This document shows positions 34,757 to 46,667 of a DNA stretch of 64,000 nucleotides, one piece after another. A program made the translations under genes and the position numbers. Where the stretch lies: the NCBI GenBank assembly GCA_905250075.1, contig CAJNOP010000308.1, positions 30,533-94,532 on the forward strand, read 5' to 3'. The stretch's first letter is position 1. Each line of letters starts with the position of its first letter. This DNA is from Rotaria sp. Silwood1 (lineage: Eukaryota > Rotifera > Eurotatoria > Philodinida > Philodinidae). The notes under the pieces are model-generated. The model ran no database searches. It worked only from the letters and a program-made list of their open reading frames with translations, and had not been told where the DNA came from.

Positions 34757-36577
34757 ATGATGTTCACAATAATAACAAGAATAAGATTCATTTATTGGTT
34801 ATCTTGTTTTCTACTACTTTTTATCCTCGCAATTCTTCTTAATTTTATCCGATTAAATTCTCCGAAAATACAAAATATAACGCCACGAATTCTAAATGCA
34901 TGGAATTTTGAGAAGAGTGGAACTAATGAACAACACAACCTAACTGCTAATAATGGCAAAAACAATTGGATAACTACGACGTCAGAAAAACCTTTACTAT
35001 CAGAAATCAATAAACATGCATTGAGTTTTATAAATTCAAGATTTATTCATCAAAATGAAACACTAGAAACAACTATTCAATGTGTTGGTTCATTATATAA
35101 TCAATCTTGTTTGTATCATAATTTGTATTATGTTAATAATGAATTTATGATTTTAACAGTAAAAGGAAGATATTTGCCTACATATTCTGTACGAGCAGAC
35201 GCTATAGCAACGTGGCACATAACACCTAACAAGCGTGTTTTTGATTCATATTCTGATCTTGAAAAATTTGTTCGTACTATTATTGATCCAAGGATAATTC
35301 CATCTGTTACTCTTTATTTTAGTCAACCTTGGCATTTTAGTATTGGTCATGCACTTTTTGATGGACTTTATCCGGCATATGTTGCACTTATTCGTTTTCC
35401 TCCAAGACATCTTTATTCTTTTCGCATTCTTGCTGGATTAGAAGACTGTAATGATTGTTGGAGCGAAGATATTTATAGTCGTTTTGGTGGTCTTGGAATT
35501 CTTAAACAAAGCGTTTTAGATAAAATGTCAAAAGAAAATTGGTTTATGTTTGAAGAACTGGTTATGGGTAGTGGCACAATGTGTGCACGTTGTACACAAC
35601 CTAATTTACAATTACCTGGAGGTGTTGAATTAGATGCTTCAAGACTTTTTCGTGATAGAATGTATCAACAACATGGTGTTATTCGTCCAGTTGTTCGACG
35701 AAAATCTTCATCTGAAAGGCGAACTTCTCATGATCTTCTTTTAGCATATATTATTGACAATAAACGTTATACCAATGATGATCGAAAAGAAATCACTGAT
35801 GCTATAAATGAAATAAATAATTATACTAATTCTTATTTGAATAAAACTACAAGTAACACAACTAAATTACAATGGCCATTAGTTCATATCTCTTATCTTT
35901 TCTACGATAAAGTTAGAGGTCAAAACCGTAATTCCACTCAAATAAATCCAACTCCAATGGATTCTCGATCTCCAATATATGAATTAATTGAAAATAATTT
36001 CATAGCTCAATTAAAAATTTTACGTCAAATGGATATCCACATTTCTGGACCAGGTACTGGACAAATGTATCAAACATTTTTACCAGATGGATCTGTGCAT
36101 ATTAATCTTGGAGGTATATTACAAGTGGAATTAAAAAATACAAGCAAAGGGTATGCTTCATATCTCGATCAATATATGACAAGTGGTACACCTTATATCA
36201 AAGGTCTTTATTATCCAATAAATGAACGACCGAAAGGTATTAAAAAAGATGAAATTATTAAATTAATTCGACAAGCTTCACAACTTATTTTACAAGGTTT
36301 TTCATTACCAGTCAATCCTCATGATAATCTTGCACGTGATGGACAATTATTTGTTGAAATGTGTGAAAAAGATAAAGAATTCTGTTCTTTAGTTACAACA
36401 AGAACGGCGGATAAAGCATTTGATTGTTTCCATATGTGGATAGAAGACTTTGTGCACGAATATCGTCAATGGCAATTAGGAGGTTTTGTTGAAAATGGTA
36501 ACAACATTAGTTGTCCTTTTAATCATTCATTATTAAATCAATTAAGAAAAAAGTATGGAATTAAACACAACCACTGA
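34757..36577 (+). CDS. Type II membrane glycosyltransferase-like protein (GT61-like)
   Basis: Single exon, 606 residues from the ATG at 34757 (a second ATG follows directly; upstream codons lack an ATG). A short cytosolic tail with basic residues precedes a membrane anchor at about 10-30 (FIYWLSCFLLLFILAILLNF). This fits a Golgi type II enzyme whose catalytic part is lumenal. Many NxS/T sites and paired Cys support a lumenal fold. PWHFSIGHALFDGLYPAY (191-208) and DIHISGPGTGQMYQTFLPDG (426-445) followed by HINLGG resemble the two best-conserved regions of GT61-type transferases (W-x-N-x-GH and the GaxLt/NmiF region of EOGT and POMGNT2 kin). Donor and acceptor sugars cannot be told. The family assignment is by motif memory. 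Confidence 0.6.
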   Translation: MMFTIITRIRFIYWLSCFLLLFILAILLNFIRLNSPKIQNITPRILNAWNFEKSGTNEQHNLTANNGKNNWITTTSEKPLLSEINKHALSFINSRFIHQNETLETTIQCVGSLYNQSCLYHNLYYVNNEFMILTVKGRYLPTYSVRADAIATWHITPNKRVFDSYSDLEKFVRTIIDPRIIPSVTLYFSQPWHFSIGHALFDGLYPAYVALIRFPPRHLYSFRILAGLEDCNDCWSEDIYSRFGGLGILKQSVLDKMSKENWFMFEELVMGSGTMCARCTQPNLQLPGGVELDASRLFRDRMYQQHGVIRPVVRRKSSSERRTSHDLLLAYIIDNKRYTNDDRKEITDAINEINNYTNSYLNKTTSNTTKLQWPLVHISYLFYDKVRGQNRNSTQINPTPMDSRSPIYELIENNFIAQLKILRQMDIHISGPGTGQMYQTFLPDGSVHINLGGILQVELKNTSKGYASYLDQYMTSGTPYIKGLYYPINERPKGIKKDEIIKLIRQASQLILQGFSLPVNPHDNLARDGQLFVEMCEKDKEFCSLVTTRTADKAFDCFHMWIEDFVHEYRQWQLGGFVENGNNISCPFNHSLLNQLRKKYGIKHNH

Positions 36578-39262
36578 TCAGTGATAAAAAAAACTGTCAA
36601 ACAAAACTGCGTGCATTACTTGAAATAAAATTATTTTTTTTTATTATATCAGTGTCAGTAGAACAATTCAAATAAAATGTTAAAAAAATTCAAGCATCTG
36701 TTGTTGACCATATTATAGAAATGAAGAAAATCTCAGAAAAATTTATCGCTGCTGTCACAAACTAGCTACGATTAGTTCCATATACACGAAAGTGAAAGTG
36801 TAACATATTGAATATGATAACCTTCTGGAAAACGACAGGAAAAAATTTACTGTCCTACAAGCTGTGAATTATATCTAGTAAAGCCAAAACGGTCTTTGAC
36901 ATATTAGTATGTATTGCAATTATGAATATATATTTAAAAAAGGATTGAGTTTTGAACATTCTGCAATGGTTTGAAATGTAAAATGTAGTAACATGAAGTA
37001 AATTTGATTTATATACGATTTTGTGTGAAAAAGAAATTATTGATACCATGTTTTGGAAACTTTTCAGTTCCAATCAGAATAAATATTGACCGATTACACT
37101 CGATACTTTCATCATCGTTATTTCTTTTATGCGGCTGATTCGGTATTTTCTTCTAATTAAAACTCTATCATACACTTCACTGAGTATGCTTGCATGAATT
37201 CTTAAAACTTCGGAGGAGCTGATATGTGTATATGCCTACTTGTCTTCAAAGGTTTACTTGAGTATATTGAATAACTATTTTACGAATATTCAAAGAATAG
37301 TTCATATATAGAAATTAATAAAGCACATGAGAGAGTTTTTTTGTAATTTGCATATACTATTGGATTTAACTAATGGCATTAGAAGGAAAATCATCATATA
37401 AACGATCTGATTTTAGAGTATTTATTTTAGAATAATGCAACAACGGCGAAATAACACAAGAATAAAATAATAATGATCGGTATATATGAACATTGATTAA
37501 GAAGTGCTGTTTGAAGAAAAGCGTACGTGCCAAGAGAAAATGCTTTCAATTATTTTGCGTCATTGACTACTTATTATATAGTTGTTCTTTCATTTTTCAT
37601 ATGAATGACCGAATGATTATTTGTGCTATATATGTAAGTATATCTACCATGTAATAGGTGCATGCATACAATTCTGTTTGTATGTACGTAAGAACTTACT
37701 TTCATAATCATCCGTAGATGCACTGTTGTTTTACAGAAAAATTTGAAGATAGATTAAATACCTAGAAATCTGGACAGTGTAATATATTACTGTAAACAAT
37801 TATGAAATGTTGAATTAGAGAAGTATCGTGTGATAATGAAGCAATAATGTAGTAAGAGTTTGTAGGCATGCAAGTGTGTCTCATTTTCATCCACAGCCAC
37901 ATTTGTTTGATATCCACAATAGATTTGAAATGGCCGATGGTACGGATATGATGTAAAGATCTTACACAATGTTTTAAGATTTCATCTTTCATAGTATATC
38001 GAATTCATTCGATTTCAAACGCAACACGTTGACCGCTCTATAAAATAAAGCAGAAGACAATGGCTGAATTCAATTTAAAAAAATCTGATCCCGAAAAATT
38101 TCGGTTGTCAAAATTAGCACACTGATGAAAGACTTCATTTTTTTTCTGTTTAAATTGAATGTCATTAGATCATGCACATTGCGGCATTATTCACTGCGTA
38201 TTATACATTGGTGAAGACGTCGAGGGCAGAATTACTGGGTGGAGGGAGTGTTCTTTCACTGAGAAGCCTAGCAGAACCACTTTGAACATTTACCTGTTCA
38301 ATTCTCAACTCTGACAATAATCTATACCTCATATTTTCTATTCTCTTATTGTGACTTACATGTCATCAGATGTGTTTTTTCAAAATCATTTACCTATTCT
38401 TAGACTTTATTTGGTCGTTGCTCCCTGCGAATGATTTAACATAACGATCAATAAATCAAATGTTTTCCTGCAACGCTATCTTGTTCAGCGTTCTCTACGA
38501 AAAAATTCCTGCTTGCTCGGATAAGCATCTCTTCTTCATCCATTTAAAAAGATAGTGATGATATATCCATGCCGAAATATGGATATTTGACCAATGTAAC
38601 AAGCTAAATAATAAATAGAATGCTACTGAATGTTTCGGCTTTCTTTCAATTCTTACTAGTTGATGAGAAAGTCTCACAAGCTTTAACGAGACCAATAAGT
38701 TGTTAGTATGATTCGATATTATCCTTATCAAGTTGAGCATCATAATAAAATTTACCAGCATGACCTAGATTGGTAAACTTAGACGAGCAATCACAATGAA
38801 AAAGTAGCCAACAGAATGCGCCAAGATTGTGCAATATCAATAAGTCGTGCTCGACTGATGTTTTATTGACGAGTCGATAAAGAAAACTCTTAGAAGTATT
38901 GACCAACACGATACGCTTATCGGACTTTTGGTTCCGATGTCCAGTCGCTGAAGAATTTGGCGAGCTTTTGATGTGTATAGGAACATTCTGAACGAAGAGC
39001 AGTATTGTCAAACGAAATGTTGATACGCCGTTTGATTGGCATTCGAGAAGAAAAGTCGTATTTATTAATTCGAACATTTTTCTCGAAATCGATTAAACAA
39101 CGATCGAGTTGCCCTTGATTCTGATTTTCATTTATTTTCTTCCTCTGGCCATTTTAGGTTGGGCTTTAAGCTCGTTCAGTAGTAGTTTCCAACGGTTTCG
39201 ATGTTTCGCCGCTTGTTGTACTTCGAGTCATCAGAGGCCCAAACGCTTCTGGCCGAGCTTTT
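36578..39262. other. Intergenic; possible decayed coding DNA at 38.4-39.1 kb
   Basis: Mostly AT-rich non-coding DNA. Minus-strand stretches between 38440 and 39077 (for example MDEEEMLIRASRNFF) have a weak coding look in several frames but match no family that I recognise. They are not called as a gene. Confidence 0.35.
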
Positions 39263-39405
39263 GGGGTGTGGGTGTGAGTGTGAGGTGTGAGTGTGAGGTG
39301 TCTGTGTGGGAGGGTACGAGTGTAGGTGATGGACAACATTTTTACTTGCTCCAAGCCCACACCCAGACACCTACAGCTGCAATCCACATCCGTACGCACA
39401 CTCCC
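39263..39405. repeat. Inverted TGTGGG/CCCACA array (long, degenerate)
   Basis: GGGGTGTGGGTGTGAGTGTG and two GAGGTGTGAGTGTG-type units, a loop with GATGGACAACATTTTTAC, then CCCACACCCAGACACC and CCACATCCGTACGCACACTC. Confidence 0.75.
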
Positions 39406-40662
39406 AAAGTAAGAGACTCTTCTTTTTGTTGCGCAACGAAGAGCATATTCGAACTATGAAGATTTGCAACACTGTGATTGTATATGGTGTTTTTATTTTC
39501 ATTTTCGAATTCGATGCCGTTATCTACATTATTTTAGTCAGTTTCATAGAGGAAAAACACCAACGCGGTTTCTTCTTGATAAACTATGTGAAAATTGTCC
39601 ATAGATCAAATATTCAGAAAATCAATAGACAATCGGACTTCGACCGTCTAATATTTCACTGTATGCTTATTGCATTGTACAATACGCCCATCGATTGTAT
39701 CTTTTGAATTCAATCAGGATAAATTGTCTGTTTGTTTCTCACCAGATTTACAATCTAGGAAATATCGTGCTCTCAGCCGGTTCTTAGTTCATGAGATGAA
39801 TCAAACAAAGTGAAGAACAAAGACTATCGCAATGTGGTGCTCTATTATTCTTTGTAGCAATACGGGTAGGGTGTTTGATAGCCCAAGTTTCAGTCCGTTA
39901 GTCATATTGGTTTACTCACTGAATCGGTTTTCAAACGTCTAAAATGGTGCTAAAAACATGTGAAACTATTTATCATTAAAATACATTCAATGAGGTCAAA
40001 AGTTTGATTTAATGGTCAAGATTCTTCACACCGATTGGTCATTAAAATGCTTTCTGAATAAATTGTTCAATGGAATTGACTTTCGAGTACCTGTTTCCTT
40101 TCGTTACAAAATTGTGCACCATGTTTAACTATATAAATCGCTCATGTACAAATCGAACAATGTTATAGTAAGCAGTCATTCCCAACAAGAACACGACAAC
40201 AACATCCTTATTTTCTCTCCAGTCATTTTTCGATTGTGTATCATCACCTCATGAAATATTATACATCTTTGGATACCTTGATTTTCAGCGGTTTAATTAC
40301 GAGTTGATACAGTGGTGTAATACGACAGCTGTATCGCACTTTCTGGAATTAATGAATAGTTGAATCACATAACACTAGTTTATCCTGTAGAAGAGGTTAA
40401 AACTAGCTATCTAATTCGCTCATTGTCACAGTCAATTATTCTTAACTAGGTAAAAATGACACCTATGTGGAACATTATACTTGCAATGACTACGTATCTT
40501 TCATTGTAATGTTTACGGTGGCTATAAAGGATAACGATGCACATTCACTGCCATTCTCCGGTAACTTTTCGTACAAATCGTTTATCTTCAGTATCTCTAC
40601 TATTTTTATCTAGTTGTAAGAGTAGACTTACATGATATTTTTCTGCATAACTGTTACATGTG
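39406..40662. other. Intergenic, no gene seen
   Basis: AT-rich DNA with no recognisable gene or repeat between the array and the unidentified gene. Confidence 0.4.
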
Positions 40663-41267
40663 ATGGCAACCAGTCATTACCGGACAACATTATCAGAATT
40701 AACCCAAATCAATGATCAAGTGGTTTAATACATTCTCAAAGTTATTATGTTAAACAGCAACAACCAATAGTCCATGCGTTACATGGTGCATCGCTAACAT
40801 TTGTGAAAGTACCTGGTCTCACATTGTCTTTCTATCATACAGAACGATTACCATATAAAATTTCGTTTGAAGGCAGATGTTACTCGAACCAAGCAGCAGA
40901 TATCTTTTTGTATCTTCGTTTAATAATTGATCATTATTTACTCTACGCCAATAAGTTCGTTCTGAACACAGCTGATAGATATAAATACTTTTCCGGATTT
41001 ACAGGTAACCATTATATTGCTCTTATGGGTGACTGGAGTTGGTTTGCTAGTCCACCAACAATGACAATGTGTTCATTCAGTGACATAATCTATATGAATT
41101 CAGGTTTACAAGTTATTGATATAGGTGTTAGAGGTGAATATGATACTGGTATAGGTGCTTCTTCATTAAGTGTGGATGTATGTATTTTGAGAATTGAAGT
41201 AATTCAATTCGATCCTCATGCAAATATTGAACTAATGCCTGTCAATATTATGTTGACTATGTCATAA
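40663..41267 (+). pseudogene. Unidentified gene, apparently with one frame break
   Basis: An ATG at 40663 opens MATSHYRTTLSELTQINDQ. The frame then ends, while a second overlapping frame runs from 40719 to the stop at 41267. It contains PIVHALHGASLTFVKVPGL, then YKISFEGRCYSNQAADIF, HYIALMGDWSWFASPP and VIDIGVRGEYDTGIG. Together they would make about 200 residues rich in alternating hydrophobic positions, suggesting a beta-sandwich. The quality of the sequence says coding. I do not recognise the family. A single-base difference near 40720 could be a true mutation or a sequencing error; no splice pair explains it well. No signal peptide is seen. Confidence 0.5.
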
Positions 41268-41522
41268 TGATCTGAAGTTGATCATATGAAATCAGAAACT
41301 TTGTTGATTCAAAAAAAAGCTTTTGTCAAAAACAATGATTCACTTTTTCTAATCAACAATCTATATAAAATATTTAGACTACGATCAATTTCTATCTTTC
41401 TGTTGAATAATCGGTGAGATGTTTACTGCGCAATAATTTTTGAAATCTTTCTTTCTTTCTTTCTCTAAATATTGTGCGTCTTTATGTGGTGTAAAATATT
41501 CGTTTTCATGATATTTATTTAA

Positions 41523-41768
41523 TCACATTGCTACATCAATACCACTCATTTCCCATGTGCTCTGAACTCTGGATATGAAGCTGGTTACGTTCTCAAGTTA
41601 ATCAAAAAACATCGAGCTGCATGGTATTTTGAATCCGACAGTAATGATTGTGTCAAAAAGCCATCCGTGCTGAATGACCCCTATCCAATTCCCAACTACT
41701 GGAATCGTGGCTACTCATCGCCTTCCAAAGCATACAATGCACAGTTCATACTAGCTACTGTTGGTTGA
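41523..41768 (+). pseudogene. Unidentified coding relic of about 80 codons
   Basis: An open stretch reads INTTHFPCALNSGYEAGYVL, then LIKKHRAAWYFESDSND and PIPNYWNRGYSSPSKAYN before a TGA. It looks like real protein but begins at a stop and has no start. I do not recognise the family. It directly abuts a palindromic element at 41776, which may have cut it. Confidence 0.4.
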
Positions 41769-41775
41769 GGATTCT

Positions 41776-42161
41776 GTTTTGCTCTTTCTTTCTTTTCATT
41801 TCTTCTTTATGTGATGTTTTGATGCCGAGGGCATCTTATTCAGACGATTATAGAACAACAAACTACTGATTTTTCAAATAAGTACATACACAGACATTTT
41901 TCATTCTTCTCTCGATTTTTCTATTCTTTTCTTGTTCGTTCTTGACAGTGGATCGGCAAGTTGGTGACAGGATAGAATGACTAGCAGTTTCCTTCTTCTG
42001 CCAACCCATTATCAAGAACGAACAAGTGAAGAACGAAAAGTGTTTGTATATATACTTGTTTGAAAAAAACAGTAGTTTGTTGTGCTATAATCGTCCGAAG
42101 AAGACATCCTCGGCATCGAAACATCACATAAAGAAGAATTAAAAGAAAGAGAGAGCAAAAC
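41776..42161. mobile_element. Near-complete palindrome (fold-back MITE)
   Basis: The left end GTTTTGCTCTTTCTTTCTTT and the right end (inverted) start arms of about 180 bp that mirror each other to the centre, where CTTGTTCGTTCTTGA meets TCAAGAACGAACAAG. Shared inner blocks include CTTCTTTATGTGATGTTT and GACGATTATAGMACAACAAA. Non-coding; no clear target duplication. Confidence 0.85.
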
Positions 42162-42327
42162 AAAATTTTCAATCAAAATAATCTTCCATTTGAACCGAAA
42201 ACAAATGGTTACAGCTTGGATAGTAGACCATAATCAATCTATTTCCTCATACTTTTCTACAATAGATATTATCAGTTACAGTTTGTTTTTTGTTGGCGAT
42301 CGACAATGAAAAACTACAAAAATCTGA

Positions 42328-43122
42328 TTATTGTTCTCCTCTTTTTCTAACTACAAAAGTGAGTGCAAGACCAAGATCTTCTAGTCCGTCCATCGTTTTC
42401 AGAGTAGTACTTTCCACTTGCCATTTGCCATCTGTAACTTCATCCCACATACGCATAAAGCTTTCTGGAGAATGCCACATCATAGTGCCCTCAAATGATA
42501 AAGGTTTTGGAAGTTCTGTCGGTATCAACGCACCAGTCTTCCATCCGATGATAGCACGTTTGCATAGGCGAGTGAGACGTCGACACACATCTCTTTGTGT
42601 CTCGGCATCAAAAATATGGAAGAATGCGCCAACATTAACATAATCGGCTGGTTCTATCGCATCCAGAAATTGATCATTAAATATGTCACCCGAACTAAAT
42701 ACTTTATTTTGTTGCATTATTTCTCCATCACGAAATAGTTTATAACCTTGCTCGATAAAGAAAGGATCGAGATCGTAGCCACGTATTCGATCAATAGGTA
42801 CTCCATCGTAGACGAGTTGTCGTACATCTTGACCAAGGCAACATGCGAAATCAATCACCGTTGCGCCTTCATTTTTACATTTTTCAATAATTTCTTTGTA
42901 AATAGGACTTTTTTGAATGGAAAAATGAAGAAAAACCCAACGACCGAGACATGGATAATTGCATTTTTGCCAAGCACGATCACGCACGGTCAATAAGTGA
43001 TCACGCAATTTTTCGATCGGAATCGAAGCGTAATTGGCAAAGAATGTTTCGATATAGTCATTAATTGGCGGTTCATTGACGTAATATAATGCTGTTTTGT
43101 TGACAGATTCGTGTTCAGACAT
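42328..43122 (-). CDS. SAM methyltransferase of fungal biosynthetic-cluster type
   Basis: Single exon, 264 residues from the ATG at 43122 (good context AAGATGT). After a helical N-terminal part (YIETFFANYASIP) comes the Rossmann core. Motif I is atypical: VIDFACCLGQDVRQLVYDG at about 89-107, then RIRGYDLDPFFIEQGYKLF, SSGDIFND and VNVGAFFHIFDAETQ. The cysteine-containing motif I with a following QDxRxLVxDG and a GxDLxxxFIxxGYxLFRD block is what I recall from fungal methyltransferases of the AusD type in meroterpenoid and polyketide clusters. In animals this is unusual, so transfer from a fungus is a fair inference. Substrate unknown. No biosynthetic partner genes are adjacent. Confidence 0.82.
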   Translation of the reverse strand: MSEHESVNKTALYYVNEPPINDYIETFFANYASIPIEKLRDHLLTVRDRAWQKCNYPCLGRWVFLHFSIQKSPIYKEIIEKCKNEGATVIDFACCLGQDVRQLVYDGVPIDRIRGYDLDPFFIEQGYKLFRDGEIMQQNKVFSSGDIFNDQFLDAIEPADYVNVGAFFHIFDAETQRDVCRRLTRLCKRAIIGWKTGALIPTELPKPLSFEGTMMWHSPESFMRMWDEVTDGKWQVESTTLKTMDGLEDLGLALTFVVRKRGEQ

Positions 43123-44013
43123 CTTCAAAAAGATTTATTAAATCAGTACTACAGTTTATTTTCTCAAAGAAAAAGAATATATATAATTAACTAATTCACC
43201 TTTACTCAAGAATCTATCTTTTTTTAAAAGAATGCGTTTGTGACGATGGAAGTAGCGATAAAAAATAACACTCACATGGTGAAGAAAGTGACAGAAAGAA
43301 AGAAATATATGTAGGCATACTCTCATGTGCACAGAACAGGAGAAAAGGTGATATAAGGTGGCTACAAGCACACACTGTGAATAGACAAAAAGAAGGAAAG
43401 ACAAATAGTCGCTCACATTTTTTCTCCATATTATAATTACAGCTATTCATTCGAAAAGAAAAGAATGTGAATATTTTTTGAGCAATATTTCATAGAAAAA
43501 ATACAATGAGTTACCGTCTTCATCATTCAAAAGAATCTATGTTTCTACATAATTGCATGTGATATTCATTATTGTGCTAATCCATTGGATCTCAACCAAA
43601 AAAAAACACAAGGTCTCTGAAATCGGCCCATTTGTCGTGTATATTGTAGATTTCAACGAGTTACAACTATAGTAAAAAAAAATTAGGCTACTTCATGTTC
43701 CATTGTTGAGATATACAAGACACACGTTTGGCTTGGATTTCATGCAATTAATGATAACCTAAAATGTTCCAAATCTCTTGGTACATATATTTTTTACTCA
43801 TATTCACCGAAGACCCATTCTAACAATATTTTTTTGTTGCCTATGATCTGGCGTATTTGCACATATATCACTTTCAAGAATTCATTCACGATGGAAAAAT
43901 ATTTCCCAGGCATCATTAGGTAGACATGGTAAAAATAGGTATCCAAATTTGTACATCCAAAATTCTCTTAGACCGAATTCTACAATTTAGTGCTATAACG
44001 GGTTTTGTAGAAT
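43123..44013. other. Intergenic, no gene seen
   Basis: 5' flank of the minus-strand methyltransferase, then AT-rich DNA up to the large palindrome. Confidence 0.5.
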
Positions 44014-44896
44014 GAAGATTGCTCTACAAGACCCTATACTTGAAGTTTTATTGCCTTCCGGGAATAATCTAGATATCATGATAAATCTTTAAAAACAAGG
44101 AGTCCAAGTAACGATACGGAGAACTAGTGACAGGACCATAGTTAATATTATTAATTCGATATGCACATCTGAATCAGCATTGTGAGAAACCCCTAAATCT
44201 CAGTTTTTAGCATAATCGGTTGAATCAGTGAAGAATTAGATCAATGTTACTTTAAGGGTACAGCATTCAATAATGGCGGAAAATGGCCTCTGAAAGTTGC
44301 TTCCCTTAGTCAGTTTGAAAACCAACCAAAGTTTCTAAGCACTACTTTATGTCGGAAGAACGAGCATCAAAAACTGAATAGAATCCGGTACATAAATATT
44401 GTATTTCAATATGAAGCCGACTTCAAAAAAGTAGTCGTAGGCAACCCTTAAATGGATTAGCTAATTTTCTATCTTATTCTAACAAATTAATATAGACTTC
44501 CGAAGTACGTTATTGAAACGTTCTATTCCACTCCGTTTTTGATGCTCATTCTCCCGATATCAAGGAGTACTTAGACACTTTGGTTGGTTTTCAAAATTGA
44601 CTAAGGGAAGCAGCTTTCAGAGGCCATTTTCCGGCAGTATTGAATGCTGTACCCTTAAACTAACATTGATCTAATTCGTTACCGATTCAACCGATTATGC
44701 AAAAAACTGAGATTTAGGGGTTTCTCACATTGCTGATTTACATGCGCATACGAAATCAATAATATTAACTATGTTCCTGTCACTCGTTCTCGGTATCGTT
44801 ACATGGACTCCTTCTTTTTAAAGATTTATCATAATATCTAGATTATTCTCGGGATGCAATAAAAGTCCAAGTATAGGGTCTTGTAGAGCAATCTTC
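44014..44896. mobile_element. Large palindromic (fold-back) element, 883 bp
   Basis: Ends GAAGATTGCTCTACAAGACC and its mirror GGTCTTGTAGAGCAATCTTC open arms of about 380 bp (44014-44392 and 44521-44896). Shared blocks include AGGGGTTTCTCACA/TGTGAGAAACCCCT, GGGTACAGCATTCAAT and TGGTTGGTTTTC. The centre of about 130 bases is unique. No coding capacity. Its right end coincides to the base with the start of a TGTGGG inverted array. Confidence 0.88.
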
Positions 44897-44982
44897 AGGG
44901 TGTGGGTGTGGGTGTGGATTTGAGTGAGGGTGTGGAGGGTGGGTGTAGATGAGATGAATAACTACACCCACACCCACACCCT
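44897..44982. repeat. Inverted TGTGGG/CCCACA array with conserved loop
   Basis: AGGGTGTGGGTGTGGGTGTG, a second G-rich block, then the core GGGTGTAG-ATGAGATGAATAA-CTACACCC and a C-rich arm ending ACACCCT. The core makes an 8-bp perfect stem around a 13-base loop. The same core occurs at 50181-50211. Confidence 0.9.
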
Positions 44983-46667
44983 CTACTGATAATGAAAGTA
45001 ATCCAATGAATCTTTTTGTCTGTCAGTGAATATATGATAGTCTAATGAAAAAGATGACAAATTAAAAAAGTTTATCTCAAAATAGTAAGGTTTTTGTAAA
45101 CATGCTATTTACATAAGTTTTAATGAATTACTCGTTTTTTTCGACATGCTGCTAATTTGAAGAATTACAACGAAACAGCTGAGATTTGTTTTTTTCTATG
45201 AACAGAAAATTCATCATATCTTCAATACACAATAAAACGAAAGATTTTGATTAACAATAAATGAATTTATCGAGAACAACGATCGAGTCTATCTGTACCC
45301 AGACTCAGATATCTTCCAGACTGATTTAAGTATCTGGATGAGTTGCAGAACTTTAATCAAAAGAATTTATTCCTTTAACAAATCTATTTCTTGAAAGCAC
45401 AGAATATGCTCTATCTGAGCTTAAAAATTTATCGTGAAATGCCAAAAAAGTAAGTTCTAAACCTATTTACTCTTCATGAGTCTCATTCAAGTAATCGATT
45501 TAGATCATTACGAATTTCAATGAACTGAGATTTCATCAGGTTTAAATGCAATTGTGATGATGATTCTTATATTCTGTTAATCAAATCTGCTGTACGATTG
45601 ATAATTTTATCCATGATTATTTCAATATCGGATGATGAACAAATTAGAAAAGCCAAGAATTCTTTCTTCTATCTTTTTTTTTGATACTTTTTTTCATATT
45701 TGATATTTATTTCAGAGAAATAAGAAAAATAAAAAGCATAAGATGTGTAATTGATATTTTCATAATTGTTGACTCTTGTTTTCTAATTATGAAAATATTT
45801 ATCAGAGAGAAAGAAACAACAAACATGATTCAATAAAAAGAAAAAAAAGAGATCTTTTCAGTAATGAATAGTTCCTGCAGATGAAATCTTGTTTGTATCA
45901 GAGAAAAGCGATCTACAAGTCGAATCTTTGTTATCAGAATCAGAAACGATGTGATTAGAAACGAGAGAATTGAAAGAAAAATAACAACTGAGAAAACTTT
46001 TTACCAAGATATACTGATGACAATGTCATTATAGTGAATGGTGTTTATAAATGCATCTCTTCATCAGTCTTTCCCACGAAGACAAACATCTTTCAAATTT
46101 TTTTAGTCACTTTTTTTGATTTCTTCTTTTGTCGGTTAAATAGTAATAATAAATTGTACATTGGTCATGAATTGCTGTGACAACTCGAACGTATTGCTGA
46201 TCAAGAACATATCACATAGGATGTAAAACACCAATCTCCATAATATGGAGGAAAATGAATATGATAAAGTAACAAAGTCCATATTGTTCCAATGGCAGAT
46301 ATGCACAAATCGCTGGGACAAACAAGTTTTCTTTGATGAAATACCAAATGCATTCGCGCGTCGGAGTTATGACCTCTCAATGTCTATTCAGAGGAAATGA
46401 ACTCACGCGTAACAAGTGCAGATTATGAAAAAAGCGAACGAGGACACATGTTTTTTTTTCTATAGTTTGCTGTTGTTAGTCTCTCGACCTGAAATTGCTA
46501 TGAACAAGACGAATTTATCGAATGATAGTTGTGTCCGTCGGCAGAATACGGCCACTACACTCATCGAATATTTTAATGAAGCGAACAGGACGGTTATTGT
46601 TTTCAATCGTCCATATATATACTTCTGTGAAATTGAGAAATAGCAGTCACATAATCAGAAAAAAACT
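44983..46667. other. Intergenic upstream of the F-box gene
   Basis: AT-rich non-coding DNA. An open frame at 46416-46643 directly upstream of the F-box gene has no recognisable feature and was not called. Confidence 0.45.

Noticed and set aside
38495-39077. Two overlapping minus-strand open frames
   Set aside because: Some coding look, but no frame stays consistent and no family is recognised.
46416-46643. 75-codon open frame just before the F-box gene
   Set aside because: No ATG-initiated conserved feature; the F-box gene has its own start and no intron joining the two is evident.
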